Of a DNA stretch of 64,000 nt, positions 1 to 8,285 are shown one piece after another. This stretch comes from Caulobacter sp. (GTDB lineage: Bacteria; Pseudomonadota; Alphaproteobacteria; Caulobacterales; Caulobacteraceae), in NCBI RefSeq assembly GCF_017744445.1, contig NZ_JAGIBH010000001.1, positions 631,937-695,936 on the forward strand, given 5' to 3'. A program made the translations under genes and the position numbers. The notes under the pieces were generated by a model. That model did not search any database and was not told the DNA's origin. It was given only the letters and a program-made list of their open reading frames with translations. The stretch's first letter is position 1, and every line of letters begins with the position of its first letter.

Positions 1-1
1 G

Positions 2-1417
2 CCGGAAGCCCTGACCAAGCTGAAGGCCAAGCTGGACTGGCGGCGGTTCGTGCGCACCGACGACCTGACCCTGATCAGCCTGCCCAACAACTATTACGGC
101 GTCGCCTTCAGCGTGGCGCGGCTGCGCTATCGCCTGGGCTGGGAGGACGCCAGCGCCAGCGAGGCCCTGCTGGGCAAGACCCTGGACCACTATCGCAAGT
201 ACTCCGGCGAATACGGCTTCGCCGACGAGACCGACGGGGAAGGGCGCTTCGACCGCTACTCCGTCCTGCTGATCGGCGAGATCAGCCACCGCCTGATCGA
301 GGCCGGCATGCCCGCCACGCCGGAGGTGCGCCAGTGGCTGCGCCGTTCGGTCGACCTGATGCTGCCCCGCCTGAACCTGCGCGGTGAAGGCTTCGAATAT
401 GGCCGCAGCATCGGGACCTATGGCGAGACGGCCTTTCTGGAGGTGCTGACCGCGGCGGCCAAGCTGGACGTGCTGACGCCGGAAGAAAAAGCCATGGGCT
501 ACGCGTTCTCATCGCGCGTCGCGGCCCGCTACATGGACTTCTGGTTCGACCCGAAGATGGGCTCGGTGAACCTGTGGGAGCACGGCCGGCGGACGGATGC
601 CTATCGCGGCAAGCACCGGATCCTGGGCGAGAACCTCAGCCTGGGCCGGCAGTACATCTACACCAGCGCGATCTGGAACGAGCTGGGCTTCAAGGACAAG
701 GCGCCCGACCCCGGCTACGCGGCCTGGCTGGACAAGCTGCCCAAGCGGACGGTGACCTGGTTCGCGCGGGGCGCTAACGACCGGTTGGTGGTGACTGTGC
801 GTGACAAGGGCCGCGTCATCGGCCTGCCGATCATCAACGGCGGCGACGGCCAGCATCAGAACACGCCCTACTATCCGATCCCGTTCTCGCCGGGGATGCT
901 GCAAGGCGTGGCCGACGGGAGCTTCCCGCAGCTGTTGCCGCGCATCACCCTGGCCGACGGCGCGCAACTGGCGCCGCTGGCCTATGCGGCCCACGTGAAG
1001 ATCGGCGAGCAGGGCGCCCGCACCACCATCACCTATGACCAGGACAAGCTGGACCGCCTAGGCGGCAAGGCCCCGGTCGGCGACGACCGCTTCAGCGTCA
1101 AGACGACCTATGTCCTGGAGCCCGGCCGCATCCGCCGCACGGACGTCTTCACGCCCAAGCCGGGTGTCGCCGTGAAGGCCGTGGACCTGGCCTTCGCCAG
1201 CTTCTCGGGCAAGGCGACGACCAAGGGCGGGACAACGACGTTCAAGACCGGCGACGTCACCAGCTTCAAGGTCGAAGGTCTGACCTGCACGACGAAGGCC
1301 CTGAACGACAACAAGGCCTACCGCGCGCCGACGGGGGCGATGACGGCCCTGACCAGCTGTAGCGGGGCAGCCGCCGCCGGTCCGATCACGGTCAGCTGGA
1401 CGATCGCCTACAGATAG
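2..1417 (+). CDS. Polysaccharide-lyase-like protein, 5' truncated
   Basis: The reading frame is open from the left edge of the window, so the N-terminus is missing; at least 471 residues are present. The first two thirds are helical and rich in Trp, Tyr and Arg (motif GRSIGTYGE near the middle), and the rest is predominantly beta-strand-like ending in Trp-Thr-Ile-Ala-Tyr-Arg. An alpha-toroid followed by a beta-sandwich is the layout of heparinase- or alginate-lyase-type enzymes, but I recognise no catalytic motif and the family assignment is inference only. The neighbours downstream (hexuronate-type MFS carrier, GH43 xylosidase) fit a role in acidic plant polysaccharide breakdown. Confidence 0.55.
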   Translation, partial: PEALTKLKAKLDWRRFVRTDDLTLISLPNNYYGVAFSVARLRYRLGWEDASASEALLGKTLDHYRKYSGEYGFADETDGEGRFDRYSVLLIGEISHRLIEAGMPATPEVRQWLRRSVDLMLPRLNLRGEGFEYGRSIGTYGETAFLEVLTAAAKLDVLTPEEKAMGYAFSSRVAARYMDFWFDPKMGSVNLWEHGRRTDAYRGKHRILGENLSLGRQYIYTSAIWNELGFKDKAPDPGYAAWLDKLPKRTVTWFARGANDRLVVTVRDKGRVIGLPIINGGDGQHQNTPYYPIPFSPGMLQGVADGSFPQLLPRITLADGAQLAPLAYAAHVKIGEQGARTTITYDQDKLDRLGGKAPVGDDRFSVKTTYVLEPGRIRRTDVFTPKPGVAVKAVDLAFASFSGKATTKGGTTTFKTGDVTSFKVEGLTCTTKALNDNKAYRAPTGAMTALTSCSGAAAAGPITVSWTIAYR

Positions 1418-1757
1418 TTGAAGTGGCGGCAAGTCGACTATTGCCAAGATTGTCAGTCCCGCAAAAATCAGCAGTTTCGTTCAGTTCTGTTGTATAGGTG
1501 ACGCAGTAGTTATTCTAGGCGCGTGTTTGCCATCAATGCTATGCGTTCATGATGTATTTCCATGGTTTATGTGCTCACGCAGCCGTGAATGTCGAGTTTA
1601 CGACTAACATTTATTCCGGAACTCCGCCGTATTTACTCGCCATCCCCGAATTGGGGTGGTAGCGTTTGGTCATCATCGGCACGGTTTCTCGAGCGCCGAT
1701 GGCTGAGAGATGAAGCTTCGGCTTTCGCTCCCGCTCGCTAGAGGCAGGAGCACCCCT
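1418..1757. other. Intergenic region without recognisable gene
   Basis: These 340 bases are clearly lower in GC than both flanks and have no convincing coding frame on either strand. A short hairpin CCCC-GAATT-GGGG occurs near 1645-1657. I see no terminator with a T-run and no clear promoter, so the region is left undescribed beyond its composition. Confidence 0.5.
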
Positions 1758-2015
1758 ATGCCCACCTATCTCTTCTACCCGCGACGCGCCGATGGCGTGT
1801 CCCTGACCTTCATCGCCGAAACGGCCGAAGACGACTTCGACGCCCTGGAGTTGGCCGCTGAGATCGCCGCAGCTCACGAGTGCAAGGGCGTCTTCGTCTG
1901 GGAGCCCGAGGCCGGCCCTGAGCGCAAGGACCGCTTCGTCGGCGAGGTCGACCGCCACGGCGCCGAGACGCTGCACCAACCTGCGCCACTGCCGGGAGCC
2001 GGCGTCACGGCCTAG
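1758..2015 (+). CDS. Small hypothetical protein (85 aa)
   Basis: The protein begins MPTYLFYPRR and is acidic, with alternating strand and helix character and no membrane segment, so it is probably cytosolic. The ATG at 1758 is chosen over an upstream in-frame ATG at 1710 because GAGGCAGGAG lies about 8 bases before it. I do not recognise the family. The acidic central stretch (Glu-Thr-Ala-Glu-Asp-Asp) resembles many short Caulobacter proteins with no known role. It stands alone between a low-GC gap and a GTG-started membrane protein gene. Confidence 0.6.
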   Translation: MPTYLFYPRRADGVSLTFIAETAEDDFDALELAAEIAAAHECKGVFVWEPEAGPERKDRFVGEVDRHGAETLHQPAPLPGAGVTA

Positions 2016-2048
2016 GCGTTACCCGGGCGATCTGAAGGGAGATCGCCC

Positions 2049-2558
2049 GTGGACAAGCTGTTCGCCAAGTTCGCCAACGTTACGGCCAGGGTCACCGGCA
2101 GTCCGCCGGCCTTCCTGATCTGCGTCGCCCTGGTGCTGACCTGGGCGGTGAGCGGGCCGATCTTCAAGTTCTCCGAGACCTGGCAACTGGTGATCAACAC
2201 CGGCACCACCATCGTCACCTTCCTGATGGTGTTCCTGATCCAGAACACTCAGAACCGCGACGGCATCGCCCTGCAGACCAAGCTGGACGAGCTGATCCGC
2301 GCCACGACCGACGCTGAAAACCAGTTCATGGGCATCGAAAAGCTGACCGACAAGGAACTGGAAGCCATGCACGCCCACTGCAAGGCGCGGGCGGACTTGA
2401 GTCTGAAGGCGCTACAGCGCGCGGCGGCGGAAAAGGACGCACGGGCGGCCAGGCTGGCCAAGTCCGGGAAGCCTCCCAAGGGCGGCAAGAAGGAGCCTTC
2501 GGCGCGGTCGCAGGCGGCGCGACGGGCCAAGGCCTTGCGCGCGGGGCATCCTCACTAG
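2049..2558 (+). CDS. Low-affinity iron permease-family protein
   Basis: A 169-residue membrane protein with two hydrophobic segments (about residues 22-42 and 50-70), followed by the conserved stretch IQNTQNRDGIALQTKLDEL that marks the low-affinity iron permease family. The C-terminal 60 residues are basic (Lys/Arg/Ala rich) and probably cytoplasmic. Start is GTG at 2049 with AAGGGAGAT upstream. Despite the family name, iron transport has not been shown for most bacterial members, so the substrate is uncertain. It sits alone between a small hypothetical gene and an MFS carrier. Confidence 0.75.
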   Translation: MDKLFAKFANVTARVTGSPPAFLICVALVLTWAVSGPIFKFSETWQLVINTGTTIVTFLMVFLIQNTQNRDGIALQTKLDELIRATTDAENQFMGIEKLTDKELEAMHAHCKARADLSLKALQRAAAEKDARAARLAKSGKPPKGGKKEPSARSQAARRAKALRAGHPH

Positions 2559-2662
2559 GACGCTCATATCAGACCTTCGTAGGGTGGACGTCAGATCTCA
2601 TCGGCGATAGCGGTAACATCCAACGGGCCCCGACCAAGGACGCCCGACGGGGGAGCGTCGTC

Positions 2663-3943
2663 TTGCCGAAACTGAAAGCGCTGCGTTGGTGGATCATCGG
2701 CCTGGTCATGCTGGGTGCGATCGTCAACTACCTGACCCGCTCCACCATGGGCGTCGCCGCGCCGACGGTCCTCAAGGACCTCGATATCTCGGTGAAGGAA
2801 TATTCCTGGATCACCAGCGCCTTCCAGATCGGCATCATGATGCAGCCGGTCTGCGGCTATGTGCTGGACACCCTGGGTCTGCGCACCGGTTTCGCCGTCT
2901 TCGCTGCCGCCTGGTCGCTGGTGGCCATGGCCCACGGCCTGGCCAACAACTGGCAGGCCTTCGCTTTCCTGCGCGGCCTGCTGGGCCTGGCCGAGGGCTC
3001 GGCCCAGCCGGCGGGCATGAAGACCGTCGCCACCTGGTTCCCGGCCAAGGAGCGCGGCTTCGCCGGCGGGGTGTTCAACATCGGCTCGTCGATCGGCTCG
3101 ATGCTGGCGCCGCCGCTGGTGGTGTGGGCCGTGCTGACCTGGAACTGGCGGGCCGCCTTCGTGCTGACCGGCGCGATCGGCGTGGTCTGGGTGGTGCTGT
3201 GGCTGGCGTTCTACCGTTCGCCCGACCAGCATCCGTCGATGACGCCGGAAGAGCGCGCGCGCATCGCGGCGGGGCAGGAGGCGCACCTGACCGACGCCGG
3301 GACCAAGCCCTCGGTGATCTCGATCCTGAAGCAGAAGAAGTTCTGGGGCATCGCCCTGCCGCGTTTCCTGGCGGATCCCACCTGGGGGACGCTGTCGTTC
3401 TGGGTGCCACTGTACCTGTCGCAGACGCGCGGCTTTGACCTCAAGCAGATCGCCATGTTCGCCTGGCTGCCGTTCGTGGCGGCGGATCTGGGCTGCATGT
3501 TCGGCCCGATCATCGCCCACTTCCTGCAGAAGCGCGGCGTGTCGCTGATCAACGCCCGTCGTTGGGCGGTGACGGTCGGCGCGGCGATGATGACCGGCAT
3601 GGCGTTCGTCGGCCGGGTCGAGAGCCCTTACGCCGCCATCGCCCTGCTGTGCCTGGGCGGTTTCGCGCACCAGACTTTGTCGGTCACCGTCATCACCATG
3701 GCCTCGGACCTGTTCCGCCGCGACGAGGTCGCCACGGTGGCGGGCCTGGCCGGCATGATGGGCAATCTGGGCGTCCTGCTGTTCTCGCTGCTGATCGGCG
3801 GGCTGGTCAGCACGATCGGCTACGACCCGTTCTTCGTGGCCCTGGGCGTCCTGGACATCCTGGGCGCCATCATCCTCTGGACCTTCGTCAAGGACCGCCT
3901 TGGTCCCAAGGCCGAGCCCGTCAGTCAGCTTCCTGCCGCATGA
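2663..3943 (+). CDS. MFS transporter, hexuronate/ACS type
   Basis: A 426-residue twelve-helix carrier of the anion:cation symporter branch of the MFS, closest in style to ExuT-like hexuronate transporters (opening region with NYLTRSTMGVAAPTV in the first helix). It would import a sugar acid or a related breakdown product across the inner membrane. Start is TTG at 2663 preceded by GGGGGAG at about 7 bases. Its TGA stop overlaps the ATG of the GH43 gene (ATGA), so both are translated from one message. This coupling suggests uptake of products from glucuronoxylan or a similar polymer; the substrate is inferred. Confidence 0.82.
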   Translation: MPKLKALRWWIIGLVMLGAIVNYLTRSTMGVAAPTVLKDLDISVKEYSWITSAFQIGIMMQPVCGYVLDTLGLRTGFAVFAAAWSLVAMAHGLANNWQAFAFLRGLLGLAEGSAQPAGMKTVATWFPAKERGFAGGVFNIGSSIGSMLAPPLVVWAVLTWNWRAAFVLTGAIGVVWVVLWLAFYRSPDQHPSMTPEERARIAAGQEAHLTDAGTKPSVISILKQKKFWGIALPRFLADPTWGTLSFWVPLYLSQTRGFDLKQIAMFAWLPFVAADLGCMFGPIIAHFLQKRGVSLINARRWAVTVGAAMMTGMAFVGRVESPYAAIALLCLGGFAHQTLSVTVITMASDLFRRDEVATVAGLAGMMGNLGVLLFSLLIGGLVSTIGYDPFFVALGVLDILGAIILWTFVKDRLGPKAEPVSQLPAA

Positions 3944-5568
3944 GTACGCCCGTGATCCGCAACCCCATCCTGCGCGGCTTCAATCCCGATCCTTCGATCG
4001 TGCGGGTGGGTGACGACTACTACATCGCCGTCTCGACCTTCGAGTGGTTCCCGGGCGTCCAGATCCATCACTCGCGGGACCTCAAGAACTGGCGCCTGCT
4101 GAGCCGGCCGCTGGTGCGCGCCAGCCAGCTGGACATGCGCGGCGATCCCGATGGTTGCGGCGTCTGGGCGCCGTGCCTGAGCCATGCCGACGGCAAGTTC
4201 TGGCTGATCTTCACCGACGTGAAGCGCTATGGCCGCACCACGGTGGGCGGGGCTTCCGGCGCGTCCCTGCGCGACTTCCACAACTACCTGATCACCTGCG
4301 ACACGATCGATGGGGAATGGTCCGAGCCGGTCTATCTGAACAGCTCCGGCTTCGACCCGTCGCTGTTCCATGACGACGATGGCCGCAAGTGGCTCGTCAA
4401 CCAGCTGTGGGATCACCGCCCGGGCAAGAACCGCTTCGCCGGCATCGTGCTGCAGGAGTTCGACGCCGCCGAGGGCAAGCTGGTCGGCGAGCGCAAGGTG
4501 ATCTTCGAGGGCACGTCCATCGGCCTGACCGAAGCGCCCCACCTCTACAAGCGCGATGGCTGGTACTACCTGGTCACCGCCGAGGGCGGCACCGGCTGGG
4601 GCCACGCCATGACCATGGCCCGTTCGCGCAGCATTGGCGGACCGTACGAGCTGCACCCCGACACCTACGTCCTGACCTCGCGCGACCGCCCGCATGTGGC
4701 CTTGCAGCGCGCCGGCCACGCCGACCTGGTGGAGACCGCCGACGGCGAGACCTACGCGGTCTATCTGTGCGGCCGTCCGCTACCCAATCGCGGCCGCTGC
4801 ACCCTGGGACGCGAGACCGCGATCCAGAAGCTGGTGTGGGGCGCCGACGGCTGGCCGCGCACGCTGGACGGCTCGGGCGACCCGACGCTGGAGACTCCCG
4901 GGCCGGACCTGCCTGAGCAGGCCTGGCCCGCCGCTCCGGTGCGGGCGGATTTCGATAGCTCCGAGCTGCCGATCGACTTCCAGTGGCTGCGGACGCCCTG
5001 TCCGGACGAGATCTTCAGTCTGACCGCCAAGCCGGGCTCCCTGCGCCTGTACGGCCGCGAGAGCGTCGGCAGCGTCTTCCGCCAGGCGCTGGTCGCCCGT
5101 CGCCAGCAGGCCCACTGCTACTCGGCCGCCACGGTGCTGGACTTCGAGCCGGAACACTACCAGCAGGCCGCTGGGCTGATCTGCTACTACAACGGCGCCA
5201 AGTTCCACTATCTGCACGTCAGCCATGACGATGAAGCCGGCAAGCACCTGCGGGTCATGACCTGCACGCCCGACAGCCCTTCGGCCGACAGCTTCACCGC
5301 CCCGATCGCGCTGGTTGCCGGTCCCGTCGAGTTGCGGGTCGAGGTCGATCTGGAGCGCCTGCGCTTCGGCTACCGGCAAGGCGCGCGGGAGTGGACCTGG
5401 CTGCCGGAGGTGTTCGACGCCTCGATCCTGTCGGACGAAGCGACCATCCCCGGCGCTCCGGCCTTCACCGGCGCATTCGTCGGCATGGCTTGCCAGGACG
5501 GGGCGGGCACGGCCGCGCCAGCCGACTTCGACTGGTTCGACTACGAGGAACGGGAATACCGGCCGTAG
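3940..5568 (+). CDS. GH43 beta-xylosidase
   Basis: A 542-residue glycoside hydrolase family 43 enzyme of the intracellular XynB type, without a signal peptide. The five-bladed propeller holds the three acidic residues expected: Asp17 in FNPDPS (base), Asp in SGFDPSLFHD (pKa modulator) and Glu in LTEAPHLY (acid). A C-terminal beta-sandwich from about residue 335 matches the two-domain xylosidases that remove xylose or arabinose from xylo-oligosaccharides. The ATG overlaps the MFS stop. Absence of a signal peptide and coupling to a carrier mean that short oligosaccharides are probably imported before hydrolysis. Confidence 0.88.
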   Translation: MSTPVIRNPILRGFNPDPSIVRVGDDYYIAVSTFEWFPGVQIHHSRDLKNWRLLSRPLVRASQLDMRGDPDGCGVWAPCLSHADGKFWLIFTDVKRYGRTTVGGASGASLRDFHNYLITCDTIDGEWSEPVYLNSSGFDPSLFHDDDGRKWLVNQLWDHRPGKNRFAGIVLQEFDAAEGKLVGERKVIFEGTSIGLTEAPHLYKRDGWYYLVTAEGGTGWGHAMTMARSRSIGGPYELHPDTYVLTSRDRPHVALQRAGHADLVETADGETYAVYLCGRPLPNRGRCTLGRETAIQKLVWGADGWPRTLDGSGDPTLETPGPDLPEQAWPAAPVRADFDSSELPIDFQWLRTPCPDEIFSLTAKPGSLRLYGRESVGSVFRQALVARRQQAHCYSAATVLDFEPEHYQQAAGLICYYNGAKFHYLHVSHDDEAGKHLRVMTCTPDSPSADSFTAPIALVAGPVELRVEVDLERLRFGYRQGAREWTWLPEVFDASILSDEATIPGAPAFTGAFVGMACQDGAGTAAPADFDWFDYEEREYRP

Positions 5569-5583
5569 AAATTGTGAATTGAG

Positions 5584-5596
5584 TGAACGGTGTTCA
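5584..5596. promoter_or_regulatory. Short inverted repeat before dioxygenase gene
   Basis: TGAAC-ggt-GTTCA lies between the GH43 stop and the dioxygenase ribosome binding site. It could be an operator or a weak hairpin; no matching second copy is seen in the window. Confidence 0.25.
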
Positions 5597-5631
5597 GTCG
5601 TAGGGTTTCAAAAAGCCCTGGGAGGACGCCG

Positions 5632-6528
5632 ATGAACGCCCCGGTTTCGATTTCCGAGAAAGACGCCGTCGACTATGCCGGCCTGACCGTCACGCCCGTC
5701 AGCACGGTCCTGGGGGCCGAGATCTCAGGCCTGGACCTGACCCAGCCGCTGACGCCCGAGATCGTCGCGGCCATCCGCGCGGCCCTGCTGCGCCACAAGG
5801 TGGTGTTCTTCCGCGACCAGGACATCGCCTACGAGGACCACGTCCGCTTCGGGCGCTATTTCGGCGAGCTGGAGGGGCATCCGGTCACCGCCCACGTGCC
5901 GGGCTTTCCGGAGATCCTGCACATCGAGGCCGCCGACGGCATGAAGCTGCGCGAGGAGATCGTCCCGATCGTCCGCGCCGCCAACAAGTGGCACACCGAC
6001 GTCACCTTCCGCGAGGCGCCCTCGATGGGCGGGGTGCTGCGCATGCGGCACATGCCGCCGCTGGGCGGCGACACCCTGTTCGCCGACACGGCCGCCATCT
6101 ATGCCGATCTGCCGCAGAAGCTGAAGGACCAGCTGGAGACCCTGACGGCCGAGCACGACATCATCCAGAGCTACGGCTACCGGGTCGACGAGGCCAAGAG
6201 GCAGGAGCTGCGGGCGGCCTATCCGCCGATGGTCCATCCGGTGGTGCGCACGCACCCGGAGACCGGCGACAAGCACCTGTTCGTCAACAAGGTCTTCACG
6301 ACCCGGATCCTGGGCTTGCCCGAGGACGAGGCCAAGGCGCTGCTGGCGGATCTGCTGGATCGGGTGAAGGCGCCGGAATATCAGGTCCGCTTCCGCTGGA
6401 CGCCGAACGCCATCGTGTTCTGGGACAATCGCGCGACGCAGCACTACGCGATCTTGGACTACTGGCCCCAGGAGCGGATCGTCGAGCGCGTGACGATCAA
6501 GGGCGATAAGCCTTTCCTCGCGACCTAG
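5632..6528 (+). CDS. TauD/TfdA-family 2-oxoglutarate dioxygenase
   Basis: A 298-residue Fe(II)/2-oxoglutarate-dependent dioxygenase. The iron triad is visible as His121-x-Asp123 in KWHTDVTF and a distal His271 in RATQHYAI, with an Arg about a dozen residues later (RIVERV) to bind 2-oxoglutarate. Length and the FRDQ and WDNR motifs match taurine or alkylsulfonate dioxygenases, which release sulfite for sulfur supply. Start ATG at 5632 follows GGGAGGA. No sulfonate transporter is adjacent, so the true substrate (sulfonate, sulfate ester or another acid) is unknown. Confidence 0.82.
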   Translation: MNAPVSISEKDAVDYAGLTVTPVSTVLGAEISGLDLTQPLTPEIVAAIRAALLRHKVVFFRDQDIAYEDHVRFGRYFGELEGHPVTAHVPGFPEILHIEAADGMKLREEIVPIVRAANKWHTDVTFREAPSMGGVLRMRHMPPLGGDTLFADTAAIYADLPQKLKDQLETLTAEHDIIQSYGYRVDEAKRQELRAAYPPMVHPVVRTHPETGDKHLFVNKVFTTRILGLPEDEAKALLADLLDRVKAPEYQVRFRWTPNAIVFWDNRATQHYAILDYWPQERIVERVTIKGDKPFLAT

Positions 6529-6674
6529 AAAACCAGGCGAAGGCTTTGGATGACCACGGCCCACAGGGCCAGGGTCAGGCCCAGCGGCAGCACCCGGCGC
6601 ATCAGCGTGGCGCGAACGTCGATGTTCAGCGCGACGGCGGCGGGCAGGGGCTGGGCGTTGGCGATCGTTTTCAT
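6525..6674 (-). CDS. Possible small membrane protein (49 aa)
   Basis: A short frame starts MKTIANAQPL and has one hydrophobic stretch near its C-terminus (LPLGLTLALWAVVIQSL), so it could be a single-pass inner-membrane peptide. Its stop overlaps the dioxygenase stop in convergent orientation. No good ribosome binding site is visible, which keeps the call weak. Nothing is known about its role. Confidence 0.35.
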   Translation of the reverse strand: MKTIANAQPLPAAVALNIDVRATLMRRVLPLGLTLALWAVVIQSLRLVF

Positions 6675-6744
6675 GGTCTGGTCGCTTTAAACACAATCGT
6701 TTGCATTGGCGCGGAAGCGCGCAGGCATCACAAGTAAACAATTG

Positions 6745-6763
6745 TGCACGAGGTAATCGTGCA
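6745..6763. promoter_or_regulatory. Inverted repeat TGCACGA-N5-TCGTGCA
   Basis: Two perfect 7-base arms separated by GGTAA lie in an AT-richer stretch 70 bases upstream of the small leftward frame. It has the size of an operator site. No regulator is linked to it. Confidence 0.3.
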
Positions 6764-6827
6764 AACCATATTGGGTTAGCTTTGCCTTGGCTCTGGACGA
6801 CGCCAGCGAAGGCTTGGACATGGCCGG

Positions 6828-6872
6828 GGAAAATAAACCGGCTGGTCTTGCCCATCGGGCCCGGCCAGCCGG
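6828..6872 (-). terminator. Intrinsic terminator of the leftward glycosidase operon
   Basis: On the minus strand CCGGCTGG (6872-6865) pairs with CCAGCCGG (6845-6838) and is followed by TTTATTTTCC. It lies about 120 bases beyond the MFS stop and would end the receptor-GH2-GH3-MFS transcript. Confidence 0.6.
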
Positions 6873-6992
6873 CTTAGCACAAAAAGGTGTCGGACGCGGT
6901 GGGGTGCGCCGAGTGATCTGACCATCGTCGAGTCTGCGACTTAAGGCAACGTTCCGTTCTGTCGCACTCCTGCGACAAACGCGCGCAGAGCC

Positions 6993-8285
6993 CTAGCCCG
7001 CCTGGGTTTGCGGCGTCCCGACAACGGGTTTCAGCACCCGGAAGGCGACGAAGACCATGGCGGCGGTGACGGTCAGGCAGGCGGCCAGGAACAGCATCGG
7101 CGCCAGGTTGCTGCCCGTCCGGTCGCGGATGATCGGCACCACGTTCTGAGCGACGAAGCCGCCCAGGTTGCCGACCGCGTTGATCGCCGCGATGCCGGCC
7201 GCGGCGCGAGCCCCGGTCAGGAAGGTCGGCGGCAGGCTCCAGAAGCCCGGCTGACCGGCGAAGATGGCCGGGGCGGCGATGCACAGCAAAGCGAACTTGG
7301 CCCAGGTCCCGGGCACGATCACGCTCAGCACCAGGGCGACGGCGGCCAGCAGGGGCGGGCCGGCGATGTGCCAGACGGTGAAGCCTCGCCGGGCTGCATG
7401 GCGGGGGACCAACCACAGGGCCGCGCCGACCAGGATCCAGGGGATGATGTTGATGAGGCCGTTCATGGTGTTGGACACGCCGAACGCCTTGACGATCGTG
7501 GGCAGCCAATAGCTCAGGCCATAGGCCCCCAGCGGCATGCCGACATACAGCACCGCCAGCAGCAGCACGCGAGGATCCAGGATGGCTTTCCAGGCGCCGG
7601 CGTGGCTGATCTCGGCCCCGCCGTTCTCGGCCTTCAGGGTCTCCGCCAACCAGGCCTTCTGCTCGGGCTCCAGCCAGGGGGCGTGCTCGGGACCGTTGGG
7701 CAGCTTCCACAGGACGTAGGGGGTCATCAGCACCGCCGGCGCGCCGGTGGCCAGGAACACCCACTGCCAGCCGGCCAGGCCGCCCAGGCCGTGCAGGTCC
7801 AAGAGCGCCCCGCCGACCATGGCCCCGACGGCGTTGGCGAGCGCCGAGGCGACCATGAACAGCCCGACCATTCGCGCACGGTGGGCCTGCGGGAACCACA
7901 GGGTCAGCACATACAGCACCCCGGGGAAGAAGCCGGCCTCGGTCACCCCCAGCAGGAAGCGCAGGATGTAGAACATCGTGGCGTTCTGGGTGAAGCCCAG
8001 GCCCAGCGTGACCAGGCCCCAGGTGAACATGATCCGCGCGAACCAGACCCGCGCGCCCACCCGGGCCAGGATCAGGTTGGACGGCGCCTCGAACAGGAAG
8101 TAGCCGATGAAGAACAGGCTGGCGCCCAGGCCGTAGGCGGCCTCGGACAGGCCCAGGGCCTGAACCATCTCCAGCTTGGCGTACGAGACGTTCTGCCGAT
8201 CGATATAGGCGATCAGGTACATCACGCAGAACAGCGGCATCAGCCGCGCCGTGACCCGGCGGACGGTGGGGACTTCGAGACTCAT
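6993..8285 (-). CDS. MFS transporter, ACS family
   Basis: A 430-residue twelve-helix carrier of the anion:cation symporter family. The first helix carries the YLIAYIDRQNVSYAK signature found in galactonate, glucarate, tartrate and 4-hydroxyphenylacetate permeases. Start ATG at 8285 overlaps the GH3 stop (ATGA), so it is the last gene of the operon. It probably imports the sugar acid or aromatic aglycone released by the GH2 and GH3 enzymes; which of these is not decidable from sequence. Confidence 0.82.
   Translation of the reverse strand: MSLEVPTVRRVTARLMPLFCVMYLIAYIDRQNVSYAKLEMVQALGLSEAAYGLGASLFFIGYFLFEAPSNLILARVGARVWFARIMFTWGLVTLGLGFTQNATMFYILRFLLGVTEAGFFPGVLYVLTLWFPQAHRARMVGLFMVASALANAVGAMVGGALLDLHGLGGLAGWQWVFLATGAPAVLMTPYVLWKLPNGPEHAPWLEPEQKAWLAETLKAENGGAEISHAGAWKAILDPRVLLLAVLYVGMPLGAYGLSYWLPTIVKAFGVSNTMNGLINIIPWILVGAALWLVPRHAARRGFTVWHIAGPPLLAAVALVLSVIVPGTWAKFALLCIAAPAIFAGQPGFWSLPPTFLTGARAAAGIAAINAVGNLGGFVAQNVVPIIRDRTGSNLAPMLFLAACLTVTAAMVFVAFRVLKPVVGTPQTQAG

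Larger units (their letters stand above)
6675..6992. other. Intergenic region with palindrome and terminator
   Basis: This stretch has no coding frame. It holds an inverted repeat TGCACGA-ggtaa-TCGTGCA (6745-6763), lower-GC sequence around 6690-6780, and the terminator of the leftward glycosidase operon at about 6830-6872. A promoter for the 49-aa frame could lie at 6690-6780, but I cannot define it. Confidence 0.4.
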
